21,887 nt of DNA from an uncultured Clostridia bacterium (GTDB lineage Bacteria; Bacillota; Clostridia; Christensenellales; Borkfalkiaceae), in the NCBI GenBank assembly GCA_934271725.1, contig CAKQSC010000010.1:1-21887 (forward strand). The letters run 5' to 3'. The notes beneath the pieces are model-generated. The model was not told the origin of the DNA. It was given only the letters and a program-made list of their open reading frames with translations, and ran no database searches. Made by a program: the position numbers and the translations under genes. Below, one piece after another: positions 1 through 7,152 of the stretch. How positions within the stretch are numbered: position 1 is the stretch's first letter; each line of letters starts with the position of its first letter.

Positions 1-143
1 TTGAAATCGCTTTTCTTTTCGGGAGTCTTTTTCACGCTTTTTTTAGTCGTTGTTTTATTCGTTTTCTTTTTTGCCGTTTTCGGTTTGCTTTTCCCCGATA
101 CGCTTTCTTTCGTACTTTCGTTTATTTTATTATTCTCTTCCAT
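1..143 (-). CDS. Lys/Thr-rich protein of unknown function, N-terminal part (runs off left edge)
   Basis: An open frame starts at ATG 143-141 and continues without a stop past base 1, giving 47 complete codons. A strong SD, AAGGAG (plus-strand 150-155), lies 6 nt upstream and overlaps the stop codon of sleB, so it looks like the next gene of the sleB operon. The visible N-terminus starts MEENNKINES and is very rich in Lys, Thr and Ser, with repeated Lys-Thr and Lys-Lys steps and no hydrophobic segment. Such a basic, low-complexity start can be a disordered tail of a DNA- or membrane-associated protein, but the domain that would identify it is outside the window. In bacilli the gene after sleB is often ypeB. 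Nothing visible here supports or excludes that, although YpeB normally starts with a membrane segment, which is absent. The plus-strand hydrophobic reading of the same bases is its shadow. Confidence 0.7.
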   Translation of the reverse strand, partial: MEENNKINESTKESVSGKSKPKTAKKKTNKTTTKKSVKKTPEKKSDF

Positions 144-153
144 AACATTCTCC

Positions 154-876
154 TTATACCGCGAACACGTGCGAGCCGATTACAAGCACGACTTTTCTTC
201 CGTATATCCAGGAACTCGTTGCGATTGACGGATTGTAATAATAAATCGCTCCGCCCGTCGGATCCCAACCGTTCAAAGCGTCCCTTGCGGCTTTTCTTGC
301 CGTTTCGTTAGGCGTTAAGTTTATCTGCCCGTCTTTTACGCACGTAAAGGCGTTTGCCTGATAAATTACCCCTGAAATACTGTTGGGGAAAGAGGAACTT
401 TTAACTCTGTTTAAAACAACCGCGCCGACCGCAACCTGCCCCGTGTAATTTTCTCCGCGAGCCTCGGCGTAAATGAGTTTTGCGAGGAGTTCCGTATCTT
501 TGTTTGTCGTGGCGGAGGGTTTAGAGGACGAACCGCCGTTTACTATCCCGAGCGCGGAAAGCGTTTTGCTTCCGACTATTCCGTCGGGCGTCAGCCCGTT
601 CTTTTTCTGAAAGTAGATTACCGCCTTTTTGGTACCCGCGCCGAAAATGCCGTCTACGCTACCCGAATAATATCCCCAGTTTTTAAGTTTTCTCTGTATG
701 GTTTTAACCAAATCTCCCCTATCGCCCTGTTTGACAACCGAAACGAGCGCGGATTCCTGACCGTACGCGCCCGACGTTACAACCGTGTTGACCGACGTTT
801 TTACGGCGAAAACCGTTCCGAAAACCAAACACATTGCAATAAGACAAAGCGCCGAAATTTCAAATAACTTTTTCAT
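154..876 (-). CDS. sleB: Spore cortex-lytic enzyme SleB-type
   Basis: The 240-aa protein has a signal peptide or membrane anchor at residues 1-24, a PG_binding_1 domain at about 48-111 (DGIFGAGTKKAV, then DGIVGSKTLSALG) and a C-terminal Hydrolase_2/SleB catalytic domain at about 128-240. The expected catalytic glutamate is E138 in YAEARGE. SleB enzymes are lytic transglycosylases that act on the muramic-delta-lactam cortex during germination. They are made in the forespore and exported to its inner membrane or cortex. The gene follows spoIIR by 47 bp and precedes a Lys-rich gene. The ATG at 876 is chosen because it is the only start that gives a full signal peptide. Its local SD is weak (ACGAAG), whereas the strong AAGGAGG lies upstream of a short leader ORF (see 883-909). 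Length and domain order are normal for SleB or CwlJ-like cortex enzymes. A vegetative SleB-like hydrolase is a less likely alternative. Confidence 0.9.
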   Translation of the reverse strand: MKKLFEISALCLIAMCLVFGTVFAVKTSVNTVVTSGAYGQESALVSVVKQGDRGDLVKTIQRKLKNWGYYSGSVDGIFGAGTKKAVIYFQKKNGLTPDGIVGSKTLSALGIVNGGSSSKPSATTNKDTELLAKLIYAEARGENYTGQVAVGAVVLNRVKSSSFPNSISGVIYQANAFTCVKDGQINLTPNETARKAARDALNGWDPTGGAIYYYNPSIATSSWIYGRKVVLVIGSHVFAV

Positions 877-882
877 CTTCGT

Positions 883-909
883 TTATACTTGAAAAACAGC
901 CCTTTTCAA
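883..909 (-). promoter_or_regulatory. Short leader ORF / hairpin upstream of sleB
   Basis: The SD AAGGAGG (plus-strand 919-925) is 43 nt from the sleB ATG, too far to serve it directly. Nine nt after that SD is a TTG that opens an 8-codon frame (MKRAVFQV, stop TAA), ending 6 nt before the sleB ATG. The same DNA contains an 8-bp inverted repeat, CTTGAAAA at 888-895 with TTTTCAAG at 903-910. The arrangement suggests translational coupling of sleB to the mini-ORF, or an SD hidden or brought closer by the hairpin. This is inference from layout only. Confidence 0.4.
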
Positions 910-923
910 GTAAGAAAACCTCC

Positions 924-1463
924 TTATTTTTTTATTTTGTTTTTGAAATCCTTTATAATTTCTATAATTTTAGACTTATATTTTACTTCCGTTTCGCCGT
1001 CGAAACAAAGCGGAGGGTAAAGAACGCACCACCAGTTGTCTCCTTTGCCCGAACCGAGGTTAATTATAAGCGCGCGGTAGACTCCTTGATTAAGGGTTAA
1101 ATCTTTATAAACTCTCGTAGGAAACTCTTCCGTTTTGAACTCCGCCGTCGCCGTATAATTAAACCCGTTTGCCTTTAAAACTTCGTCGGCAACCCGTTCT
1201 ATCTCGCCTTTTTTAGAGTTTAAAATCTTTTCGCAACTTTCCTTGCTTTTTATTTCGCAAATTATCGGCGTGAGATATTTTACGACGGCGTCTTTTACCT
1301 TGTATTTGACGGATTGATCCGTTTGAGAATTGCTGTCCGCGCGGATATGGAGCCTTAAATATTCCTTTTCCGCTCCGACGGTTTCATTGAGTTTTATATA
1401 GCCTGAAATTATCGTCAAGACTATTATGAATAATAAAAACAAACTTATGCACGCTTTTTTCAT
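924..1463 (-). CDS. spoIIR: Stage II sporulation protein R (SpoIIR)
   Basis: The 179-aa protein has an N-terminal hydrophobic segment (about residues 5-24) followed by the SpoIIR hallmark LRLHIRADSNSQTDQSVKYK and a conserved C-terminal half (VYRALIINLG, NWWCVLYPPLCF). In Bacillus subtilis SpoIIR is made in the forespore under SigF and exported to the intermembrane space. There it triggers the SpoIIGA protease to process pro-SigE in the mother cell. The SD AAAGGA lies just upstream of the ATG. A SigF-like -10 box sits about 40 bp upstream, beyond which is the terminator of the two-component operon, so the gene appears to begin its own transcription unit with sleB downstream. Size is slightly short for the family but contains the full conserved region. 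Confidence 0.92.
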   Translation of the reverse strand: MKKACISLFLLFIIVLTIISGYIKLNETVGAEKEYLRLHIRADSNSQTDQSVKYKVKDAVVKYLTPIICEIKSKESCEKILNSKKGEIERVADEVLKANGFNYTATAEFKTEEFPTRVYKDLTLNQGVYRALIINLGSGKGDNWWCVLYPPLCFDGETEVKYKSKIIEIIKDFKNKIKK

Positions 1464-1503
1464 ATTTTAATTTCCTTTAAAAAGATTTCGTAAGGGTTAG
1501 TAT

Positions 1504-1513
1504 AATTCTTGCC
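1504..1513 (-). promoter_or_regulatory. Candidate SigF-type -10 element of spoIIR
   Basis: On the minus strand the bases read GGCAAGAATT, matching the SigF -10 pattern GGnRAnAnTw at every constrained position. The -35 region at the expected distance does not match the SigF consensus convincingly. A SigA-type TATACT overlaps (1499-1504) but has no -35. The site is supported mainly by the known SigF dependence of spoIIR in Bacillus. Confidence 0.35.
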
Positions 1514-1524
1514 CGACATAAGAA

Positions 1525-1553
1525 AAACCGCAAGGATTTTTTCCTTACGGTTT
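1525..1553 (-). terminator. Rho-independent terminator after the nth-obgE-HK-RR operon
   Basis: A 12-bp stem (1525-1536 with 1542-1553) has a 5-nt loop and is followed on the minus strand by a T-rich tract. The single plus-strand C/A mismatch becomes a G-U pair in minus-strand RNA, which supports minus-strand function. It lies 40 bp past the response-regulator stop. Confidence 0.8.
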
Positions 1554-1592
1554 ATATTATTGCCAAAAAATATCCGTTATAAAACAAACGCC

Positions 1593-2237
1593 TTATGCCT
1601 GCAAAACGGATTGCATTTTTTCAATCGCTTCCTGACGGGAACCCACCGCCATTTTTACGTATATGCCCGAAATGTAGTTTCTCGTCGTTCCCTCGTTAAG
1701 CCCGAGCGCGGAAGTTATCTGACGGTTGGTGAAGTTTTCGTACAGCATCATTGCGATATCGACTTCTCTGTCCGAAAAATTAAACGCTTTTTTGAGTTTT
1801 ATTTCTCTGTCGTTGGTAACCGTTTTAGCCGCCATCGCTATTTTCATCGCTATTTTCGAGGGAAGAATGGTATCTCCCTCCACGGCGTTTCTGACCGCGC
1901 TTATAAGAGCGTTTGCGGAAATGTCTTTCAAAAGATATCCGTTCGCGCCGAAGTTCATAGCGTCTAAAATATATTCGCTGTCGTCGAACGTGGTAAGAAT
2001 TATAACCTTAACGTCCGGTTTGCATTTTTTAATTTCTCTCGTCGCGATAACGCCGTTCATATCCGGCATTCTTATATCCATTAAAACGACGTCGACGTCC
2101 TCTTTTTTTACGAAATCCACGGCTTCCGCGCCGTTGCCCGCTATATATACGACCTCTATATCTTTCGCCGTGGTAAGCATGGATTTTATGCCTTCCGCAA
2201 GTAACGTCTGATCGTCCGCTATTACCGTTTTAATCAT
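1593..2237 (-). CDS. LuxR/NarL-family response regulator
   Basis: The 214-aa protein has an N-terminal receiver domain (residues about 1-120) with acidic pocket D8/D9, phosphoacceptor D54 in VLMDIRMPDMNG and a conserved Lys in YLLKDIS. A C-terminal LuxR-type helix-turn-helix follows (about 148-205, FSDREVDIAMMLYENFTNRQI, truncated here to its start). It is expected to be a cytoplasmic DNA-binding regulator activated by the kinase encoded immediately upstream. The kinase stop and this start overlap by 4 bp (2234-2237), and an SD AAGGAG precedes the ATG. The HTH is slightly atypical, with NEGTTRNYISGIYVKM in the recognition region where many family members have TVKNHVSNI. The target genes are not evident, because neighbouring genes have promoters of their own or none. 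Confidence 0.93.
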   Translation of the reverse strand: MIKTVIADDQTLLAEGIKSMLTTAKDIEVVYIAGNGAEAVDFVKKEDVDVVLMDIRMPDMNGVIATREIKKCKPDVKVIILTTFDDSEYILDAMNFGANGYLLKDISANALISAVRNAVEGDTILPSKIAMKIAMAAKTVTNDREIKLKKAFNFSDREVDIAMMLYENFTNRQITSALGLNEGTTRNYISGIYVKMAVGSRQEAIEKMQSVLQA

Positions 2238-3475
2238 ACCGGTTCTCCTTTATTTTGCAAGGGTATAATAATTTCTATCTCGAACCCTTCGCCTTTTGCG
2301 GAGGAAAAAGTTATTTTTCCGCCGAAACTTTCCGCCTGTTCTTTCATTTTCTTTAAACCGAACCCGGGTTTTACGTCCTCCGTACCCGTGCCGTTGTCCG
2401 ACAACACGAACCGCAGACAGCCCTCTTTTTTAGTCAACTCGAAATAAAAAGCCGTGCCGTTTCCGTGGCGTATGCCGTTGTTAAGCCCTTCTTTAAGAGA
2501 AGAGAATATAAACATTCCCAAATCTTTATCTACGCTTATATCGTCGTCTATTTTCGTCCTTATGGTAATGTTCGTGTTTTCGGTGGTGTTGTTTATGGTG
2601 GCGGTAAGCGAAGAAATTAAATCGAACCCGTTGTTTTCACCGCCTAAAACGTGAACCGCCGTTCTCATTTCTTCAAGCGCGTTTATGGCGAAAAGGTTTG
2701 CCGAAATTATTTTCTTTTTGGCTTCTTCCGGATCTTTGTCTATTATGAGTTTAGCCGCTTCCGTCTGCATTATTATGGTCGTTATGGAATGTCCGGTTGT
2801 GTCGTGAATCTGTTTTGCTATTCTGTTTCTTTCCTGCAATACGGCGGTTTTGCTCAATTCTTCGTTCGCTTCTTTCAATTTCTTTTCACGCTCGGCGATT
2901 TCTTCTACCGCAAAAGAGAGTTCTTTGTTCTTACGCATAGTCGTGGAAATAAGGTTTATAAAAGTGAAAATCAACACGAAATAAACGAGGTCGTTCGAGA
3001 ATGCCGAGGAAAGAACCGCGACTACCGTTCTGTCCGACGAAAGAACGAATGTGCCCGTTATCGCCGCGGAAAGATAGCACACGAAAGCGCAGACCGCCAT
3101 TATTATATTGGTTTTTATGTTGTTTTTCAGATAGAAATTTGCAAGAACTATGTTGAAAAGAGTAGACGAGAAGTTTGCTTTGTTTATAAGTGAAAGAGAT
3201 ACGCACGCAAGGAAGTTGAAAATATCGAAAGGTATTCTTTTTTTGAAAGACAGTTCGACGAACACGCCCACGCAGAAAGAAGCCGTTAAAAGCACGCACA
3301 GAATAAGACCTATCCACCACCACTCTTTACAGGTAACTATAACGAGTATTTCTATTACGACAAGAGCCACGAGCAAAAGACAACTTAAACAAAAAGTTAT
3401 AAAGTCGTATCTTTTCGATTTGTCGCTCGCAAGAAACCTGCGTTTAAGTTTTGATAAAAAATTACCCTTTTTCAT
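2234..3475 (-). CDS. Membrane sensor histidine kinase (HisKA_3 / NarL-partner type)
   Basis: The 413-aa protein starts with a membrane domain holding several hydrophobic segments (about residues 25-70, 84-118, 121-145 and 160-180). A short coiled coil (about 185-213, rich in Glu and Lys) and a HisKA_3 dimerisation domain with phosphoacceptor H224 in IAKQIHDTTGHS follow. The HATPase_c domain has an N-box (LKEGLNNGIRHGNG), a G1 box (LSDNGTG) and a G2 box (GFGLKKMKEQAESFGG). It should phosphorylate the adjacent NarL-type regulator. No extracellular domain of size is visible, so the sensing is likely intramembrane or of envelope state, as in LiaS/DesK-like kinases. That last point is inference. 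The gene starts 3 bp after obgE ends with no clear SD, implying translational coupling. Confidence 0.92.
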   Translation of the reverse strand: MKKGNFLSKLKRRFLASDKSKRYDFITFCLSCLLLVALVVIEILVIVTCKEWWWIGLILCVLLTASFCVGVFVELSFKKRIPFDIFNFLACVSLSLINKANFSSTLFNIVLANFYLKNNIKTNIIMAVCAFVCYLSAAITGTFVLSSDRTVVAVLSSAFSNDLVYFVLIFTFINLISTTMRKNKELSFAVEEIAEREKKLKEANEELSKTAVLQERNRIAKQIHDTTGHSITTIIMQTEAAKLIIDKDPEEAKKKIISANLFAINALEEMRTAVHVLGGENNGFDLISSLTATINNTTENTNITIRTKIDDDISVDKDLGMFIFSSLKEGLNNGIRHGNGTAFYFELTKKEGCLRFVLSDNGTGTEDVKPGFGLKKMKEQAESFGGKITFSSAKGEGFEIEIIIPLQNKGEPV

Positions 3476-3478
3476 AAA

Positions 3479-4750
3479 TCAATACATCAACTCGAACTCT
3501 ATGTCGTTCATAATAACGGTATCGCCGTCTTTCGCGCCCGCCTTTTTAAGTTCGTTGTACACGCCCCTCGTTTTAAGCACTTTGTGCATATAGTTAAGCG
3601 AACCCGTGTCGTTTAAAACGACGTTACGGCATAAAACCGCAACGAGAGTACCTTCTATAACGTAAGCGTTACGGCTTTCGTCGTAATAAAGGTTGTAGGT
3701 AAGCGTTTCGGGTTTTTCGTATTTAAAGGTTTCTTCTTCCTTTTCCTTTTCGGGAAGAGTTTTCAGAACTTTAAACAGTTCGTTCACGAGAGCGTCCAGC
3801 CCCTCTCCCGTAATCGCGGAAATCGTGAAAATCTTTTTACCGCGCACTTTCTTTTTGAACTCCGCGATATTTTCTTCCGCATTGTACATATCGCACTTGT
3901 TAAGAACGATTATCTGTTTTAAAGAAGCCAACTTCGCCGAGTAGTTTTTAAGTTCCGCGTTTATCTGTTTATAATCGGAAAGAGGATCTCTTCCGTCGCT
4001 TGCCGAAACGTCGATTACGTGTACGAGAAGTCTCGTCCTTTCTATATGTCTCAAAAAGTCGTGCCCGAGCCCCGCGCCTTCGCTTGCGCCCTCGATAAGC
4101 CCCGGAATGTCCGCCACGACAAACTTTTCGTCGTATTTTTCGACTATGCCGAGGTTGGGCGAAAGAGTCGTAAACGGATAGTTCGCGATTTTCGGTCTTG
4201 CTTTGGTTATTTTTGAAAGTATGGTAGACTTGCCGGCGTTGGGGAACCCTACGAGTCCCACGTCCGCAATCGTTTTTAGTTCCATTATAATGCGTTTGAT
4301 TTCCGTCTTTTCGCCCGTTTGGGAAAAGTGAGGCGCGTGTCTTCTCGAATTAGTGAACTTTGCGTTGCCTCTTCCGCCCTCACCGCCGACGAGAATGGTT
4401 TTTCTTTCACCGTCCTCGGTAACGTCCGCGATTACTCCGCCCGTTTCGGCGTCTCTGATAACCGTGCCGAGGGGTACCTTGATTATAAGGTCGCTACCCG
4501 CTCTTCCGAAACAGTTTTTGGGTTCGCCCCTACCGCCGTTTTCCGCAACCATTTTCTTTCTGTAATAATAGTCGGAAAGGGTGGTTAAATGTCTGTCGCC
4601 CACGGCTATGACGTCTCCTCCCTTACCGCCGTCTCCGCCGTCCGGACCGCCGTTGGGTATACCTTTATAATGAATAAACGAAACGATGCCGTCTCCGCCG
4701 TCGCCCGCCTTTACGTTAAGAGAAACTTTATCTATAAAATCGGATGCCAT
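3479..4750 (-). CDS. obgE: GTPase ObgE/CgtA
   Basis: The 423-aa protein has the full Obg architecture. The glycine-rich Obg fold occupies residues about 1-157 (repeats such as GGPDGGDGGKGGD). The GTPase domain has P-loop GFPNAGKST (168-176), switch/G3 DIPGLIEGA and G4 NKCD. An OCT-type C-terminal domain occupies about 345-423. Obg proteins bind the 50S subunit and act in late ribosome maturation and stress or ppGpp responses. In Bacillus Obg is needed for sporulation entry. It starts 1 bp after the nth stop codon, with SD AAGGAG at plus-strand 4756-4761 inside the nth end, and is followed closely by the histidine kinase. Confidence 0.97.
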   Translation of the reverse strand: MASDFIDKVSLNVKAGDGGDGIVSFIHYKGIPNGGPDGGDGGKGGDVIAVGDRHLTTLSDYYYRKKMVAENGGRGEPKNCFGRAGSDLIIKVPLGTVIRDAETGGVIADVTEDGERKTILVGGEGGRGNAKFTNSRRHAPHFSQTGEKTEIKRIIMELKTIADVGLVGFPNAGKSTILSKITKARPKIANYPFTTLSPNLGIVEKYDEKFVVADIPGLIEGASEGAGLGHDFLRHIERTRLLVHVIDVSASDGRDPLSDYKQINAELKNYSAKLASLKQIIVLNKCDMYNAEENIAEFKKKVRGKKIFTISAITGEGLDALVNELFKVLKTLPEKEKEEETFKYEKPETLTYNLYYDESRNAYVIEGTLVAVLCRNVVLNDTGSLNYMHKVLKTRGVYNELKKAGAKDGDTVIMNDIEFELMY

Positions 4751-4751
4751 A

Positions 4752-5384
4752 TTATCTCCTTGTTTTTCCTTTTTCGCACAAATCGTTTATAACGCACCTT
4801 TCGCAATCCTGAAAAGACGCTTTGCAGGTATCTCTTCCGAGATAAATCAGATAGTGATGAGCCCTTACTCTGTCTTTTTCGGGTATAAGTCTCGTAAGCG
4901 TTTTTTCCGTTTGAAGAGGGGAAGAAGAGTTTTTCGTAAACCCTATTTTTTCCGAAACTCTGAACACGTGAGTATCCACGGCGATGACTTGTCCGCCGAA
5001 CCACACTGCGTAGACAACGTTCGCCGTTTTTCTGCCCACGCCCGCAAGGCTTTGCAAATCTTTGAGGTTGTCGGGAACTTGCCCGTTAAATCTTTCCGAA
5101 ATGTCTTTGCTTAAACTTATTACGTGTTCCGCTTTCGTGCGGTATAATCCGCAGGAAAAAATATATTTTTCAAGCGACTTCTGCCCGAGAGCGATCATTT
5201 TTTCAGGCGTGTTCGCTACGGGGAAAAGTTTTGAAGTTACTTCGTTTACCCGTTTGTCCGTACATTGCGCCGAAAGAACCACCGCAACAAGCAGTTCGTA
5301 AGCCGAATTGTAATTAAGGCTCGGCTTGTCGCTGTATACGGTAGAAAGCCGTTCTATTATTTTTTCAGCCGTTTGTTCGTCCAT
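4752..5384 (-). CDS. nth: Endonuclease III (DNA glycosylase/AP lyase)
   Basis: The 210-aa protein contains the HhH-GPD fold with LSAQCTDKRVNEV near the N-terminus and the helix-hairpin-helix LAGVGRKTANVV with catalytic K119. It has aspartate D137 in VDTHV and the C-terminal 4Fe-4S cluster loop with Cys 187, 194, 197 and 203 (C-x6-C-x2-C-x5-C). Endonuclease III excises oxidised pyrimidines in base-excision repair. It is the first gene of a tight operon with obgE. The promoter -10 box ends 7 nt before the ATG and there is no SD, so the mRNA is probably leaderless. Full-length for the family. Confidence 0.97.
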   Translation of the reverse strand: MDEQTAEKIIERLSTVYSDKPSLNYNSAYELLVAVVLSAQCTDKRVNEVTSKLFPVANTPEKMIALGQKSLEKYIFSCGLYRTKAEHVISLSKDISERFNGQVPDNLKDLQSLAGVGRKTANVVYAVWFGGQVIAVDTHVFRVSEKIGFTKNSSSPLQTEKTLTRLIPEKDRVRAHHYLIYLGRDTCKASFQDCERCVINDLCEKGKTRR

Positions 5385-5391
5385 AAATTAC

Positions 5392-5420
5392 ATTCTAACA
5401 CAAATCGCGTTATTTTACAA
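5392..5420 (-). promoter_or_regulatory. SigA-type promoter of the nth operon
   Basis: On the minus strand there is TTGTAA (5415-5420), a 17-bp spacer, then TAGAAT (5392-5397). Only 7 nt separate the -10 box from the nth ATG, so the predicted transcript would begin at or next to the start codon. Confidence 0.65.
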
Positions 5421-5477
5421 GATTTTTTTAACGGTAGCGCAATTTTGATTTTCCGTACCGCAAAAGTTTATAAAAAA

Positions 5478-5503
5478 CCGTTCGCCCCGAAAAGGGCGAA
5501 CGG
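5478..5503 (-). terminator. Terminator after the DUF3343 gene
   Basis: A perfect 10-bp GC-rich stem (5478-5487 with 5494-5503) with a 6-nt loop is followed on the minus strand by six T residues. It lies just past the stop of the gene at 5509-5760. Confidence 0.88.
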
Positions 5504-5508
5504 AAAAA

Positions 5509-5760
5509 TCATGCCGTCGGATACATTCCGCTCTTTTTGGAGCCGTAACGGAAAAAACCGACGAAAGACGGGTATCTTACCCGCGCGATTATTTGTTTTG
5601 CGGTATAGAGGTTGCGCTCGGGGAACTTTACCGAAAGACCGCACCCTACGTTCGCGCTTTTGGGAGTGTTTATCAGAGAGTTTGCTATGCCTCTGTCGGT
5701 AAGCCTTCCCGCAAAGTCTATACTCGCGCTTCTCGATCTGAAAATTGCTGTTACGTACAT
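5509..5760 (-). CDS. DUF3343 family protein (putative sulfur/selenium carrier-like)
   Basis: The 83-aa protein has the DUF3343 pattern: MYVTAIFRSRS at the start, SLINTPKSANVGCGLSVKF in the middle with the single conserved cysteine in CGLSV, and a basic C-terminal part. An SD AAGGAAG precedes the ATG. DUF3343 genes commonly sit next to TIGR01977-type cysteine-desulfurase-family genes. One such gene is divergently transcribed here, 82 bp away. A role as an acceptor or partner in persulfide transfer is a reasonable inference from that context and the lone cysteine, but is not proven. No selD, yedF or other selenium gene is visible in the window. Confidence 0.8.
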   Translation of the reverse strand: MYVTAIFRSRSASIDFAGRLTDRGIANSLINTPKSANVGCGLSVKFPERNLYTAKQIIARVRYPSFVGFFRYGSKKSGMYPTA

Positions 5761-5842
5761 TTTTTCTTCCTTTGTAAGAGAATATCGGCAACTCTCTCAT
5801 AATATCATATTACGTAAGATAAAAAAGTGTTACGGGGGAAAG

Positions 5843-6973
5843 ATGATATATTTCGATAACGCCGCCACGGGCGGTTACAAACCCGCCGAAGTCAAAGATT
5901 CGGTAACGCAGGTTATAAAATACCTTTCGGCTAATCCCGCGCGTTCGGGGCACAGACTTGCCTTAACCGGGGCGAAACTCATATCTCTTGCGAGAAAAGA
6001 GGTATCTTCTTATTTCGGCGCGGAAAACGCCGACCGCGTTATCTTTACCAAAAATTGCACGGAAGCGTTGAATATCGCCCTTTTCGGTATTATCAAAGAC
6101 GGAATGAAAGTGCTTACGGACGTTTTCGAGCATAACGCCGTGTTAAGACCTCTTTACCGTCTCGAACGGACGGGCAAAATAACTCTTACCGTATTATCGC
6201 CCGAAAGCGAGGAAACTCTTACGGACGAACTTATAGAAAAAGGAAAAGATTACGACGTTATAGTAACGATTTCGGCTTGTAACGTAACGGGCAAGGTTTT
6301 CGACGTCGAAAGGCTGGGAAAAGCGTTTAAAGGAAAAAACAAGATTGTCGTTATCGACGGGGCGCAGGGCGCGGGGCATATAAAATATAACCTTGCCGAA
6401 AGCGGTATAAACGTTTTTTGTTTTTCGGGGCATAAAGGAATGTACGGCATTACGGGTAGCGGTTGCCTTATTTTCGATAACAAAACGGAAATAGAACCGC
6501 TTATTTTCGGCGGAACGGGCACGGATGCGAACGCCGAAGGAATGCCCTGCTCTTACCCCGAAAAGTTGGAAGCGGGAACCCCCTCTCTGCCCGCGATAGT
6601 TTCTCTTCTCGAAGGAACGCTTTATATAAAAGAAAACACGGAATATTTTGCCGGCGTTACCGAAACGCTTACGGACGCGCTTATTAAAAAACTGTCGGCG
6701 ATAGAAGGAATTACGCTTTATTCAAAAAAGAACAAAACGGGCGTGGTGAGTTTTAACGTGTACGGCGAGGACAGCAACCTTATAGGCGACCTTCTTAACG
6801 AGCGGTACGACGTAGCCGTAAGGTGCGGTTATCACTGCGCCCCTCTTTGCCACGAATATATAGGTACGAAAGACACGGGAACGGTAAGGGCTAGCATTTC
6901 GCCCCATAATACGGTAGGCGAAATAAACGCGTTCGTTAAAGCGGTAAAGGAAATCTCGAAAAACGTAAATTGA
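5843..6973 (+). CDS. Cysteine desulfurase family protein (class V aminotransferase fold)
   Basis: The 376-aa PLP enzyme has the N-terminal MIYFDNAATG motif, EHN at 96-98, VIDGAQ with PLP-ring aspartate D172 and PLP lysine K198 in SGHKGMYG. The catalytic-type cysteine is C332 in HCAPL, preceded by another cysteine at 328. These fit the TIGR01977 (EF2568-like) cysteine desulfurase family, which would release sulfur from cysteine as a persulfide. The start at ATG 5843 is preceded by GGGGGAAAG. The frame stays open upstream to 5612, but that extension overlaps the divergent DUF3343 gene antisense and lacks the family N-terminus. Length is normal. It is distinct from IscS/NifS linked to iscU, which is not present nearby. 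The acceptor may be the neighbouring DUF3343 protein. Confidence 0.92.
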   Translation: MIYFDNAATGGYKPAEVKDSVTQVIKYLSANPARSGHRLALTGAKLISLARKEVSSYFGAENADRVIFTKNCTEALNIALFGIIKDGMKVLTDVFEHNAVLRPLYRLERTGKITLTVLSPESEETLTDELIEKGKDYDVIVTISACNVTGKVFDVERLGKAFKGKNKIVVIDGAQGAGHIKYNLAESGINVFCFSGHKGMYGITGSGCLIFDNKTEIEPLIFGGTGTDANAEGMPCSYPEKLEAGTPSLPAIVSLLEGTLYIKENTEYFAGVTETLTDALIKKLSAIEGITLYSKKNKTGVVSFNVYGEDSNLIGDLLNERYDVAVRCGYHCAPLCHEYIGTKDTGTVRASISPHNTVGEINAFVKAVKEISKNVN

Positions 6974-7059
6974 TTTGAACACTTTTTATCGGGGTGTTTA
7001 AATATGAAGGAAAAGGACGAAAAAAAGCGTAATTTGTCTTGCTTTTTTACAAATTCCGG

Positions 7060-7088
7060 TTGACAACGAGGGGGGCTGGGTGTATAAT
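7060..7088 (+). promoter_or_regulatory. Consensus SigA promoter of the first membrane-protein gene
   Basis: TTGACA (7060-7065), a 17-bp spacer and TATAAT (7083-7088) form a perfect consensus promoter. The bases before the -10 box (GTG) may add an extended element. The downstream leader of about 60 nt contains a 7-bp hairpin (7105-7111 with 7115-7121). Confidence 0.92.
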
Positions 7089-7104
7089 TTCTAACAGAAA
7101 GGTT

Positions 7105-7121
7105 CCCGTAAACGTTACGGG
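7105..7121 (+). promoter_or_regulatory. 5'-UTR hairpin before the membrane-protein gene
   Basis: CCCGTAA pairs with TTACGGG across a 3-nt loop, about 10 nt after the likely start of transcription and 17 nt before the SD. It has no T-run, so it is not a terminator. It may stabilise the 5' end of the mRNA. Confidence 0.5.
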
Positions 7122-7152
7122 TGCGTTTCAAAAAAAACGGAGGTTTTTTATT

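Noticed and set aside
1..228. Plus-strand hydrophobic 75-aa frame
   Set aside because: It is the antisense of the Lys-rich minus-strand gene and the sleB end; long T runs create false hydrophobic residues, and it has no SD.
5612..5842. N-terminal extension of the desulfurase
   Set aside because: It overlaps the DUF3343 gene antisense, lacks an SD, and the family starts at MIYFDNAAT (5843).
7004..7063. Small frame of about 19 codons before the first membrane-protein gene
   Set aside because: It overlaps the consensus promoter and has no proper SD.
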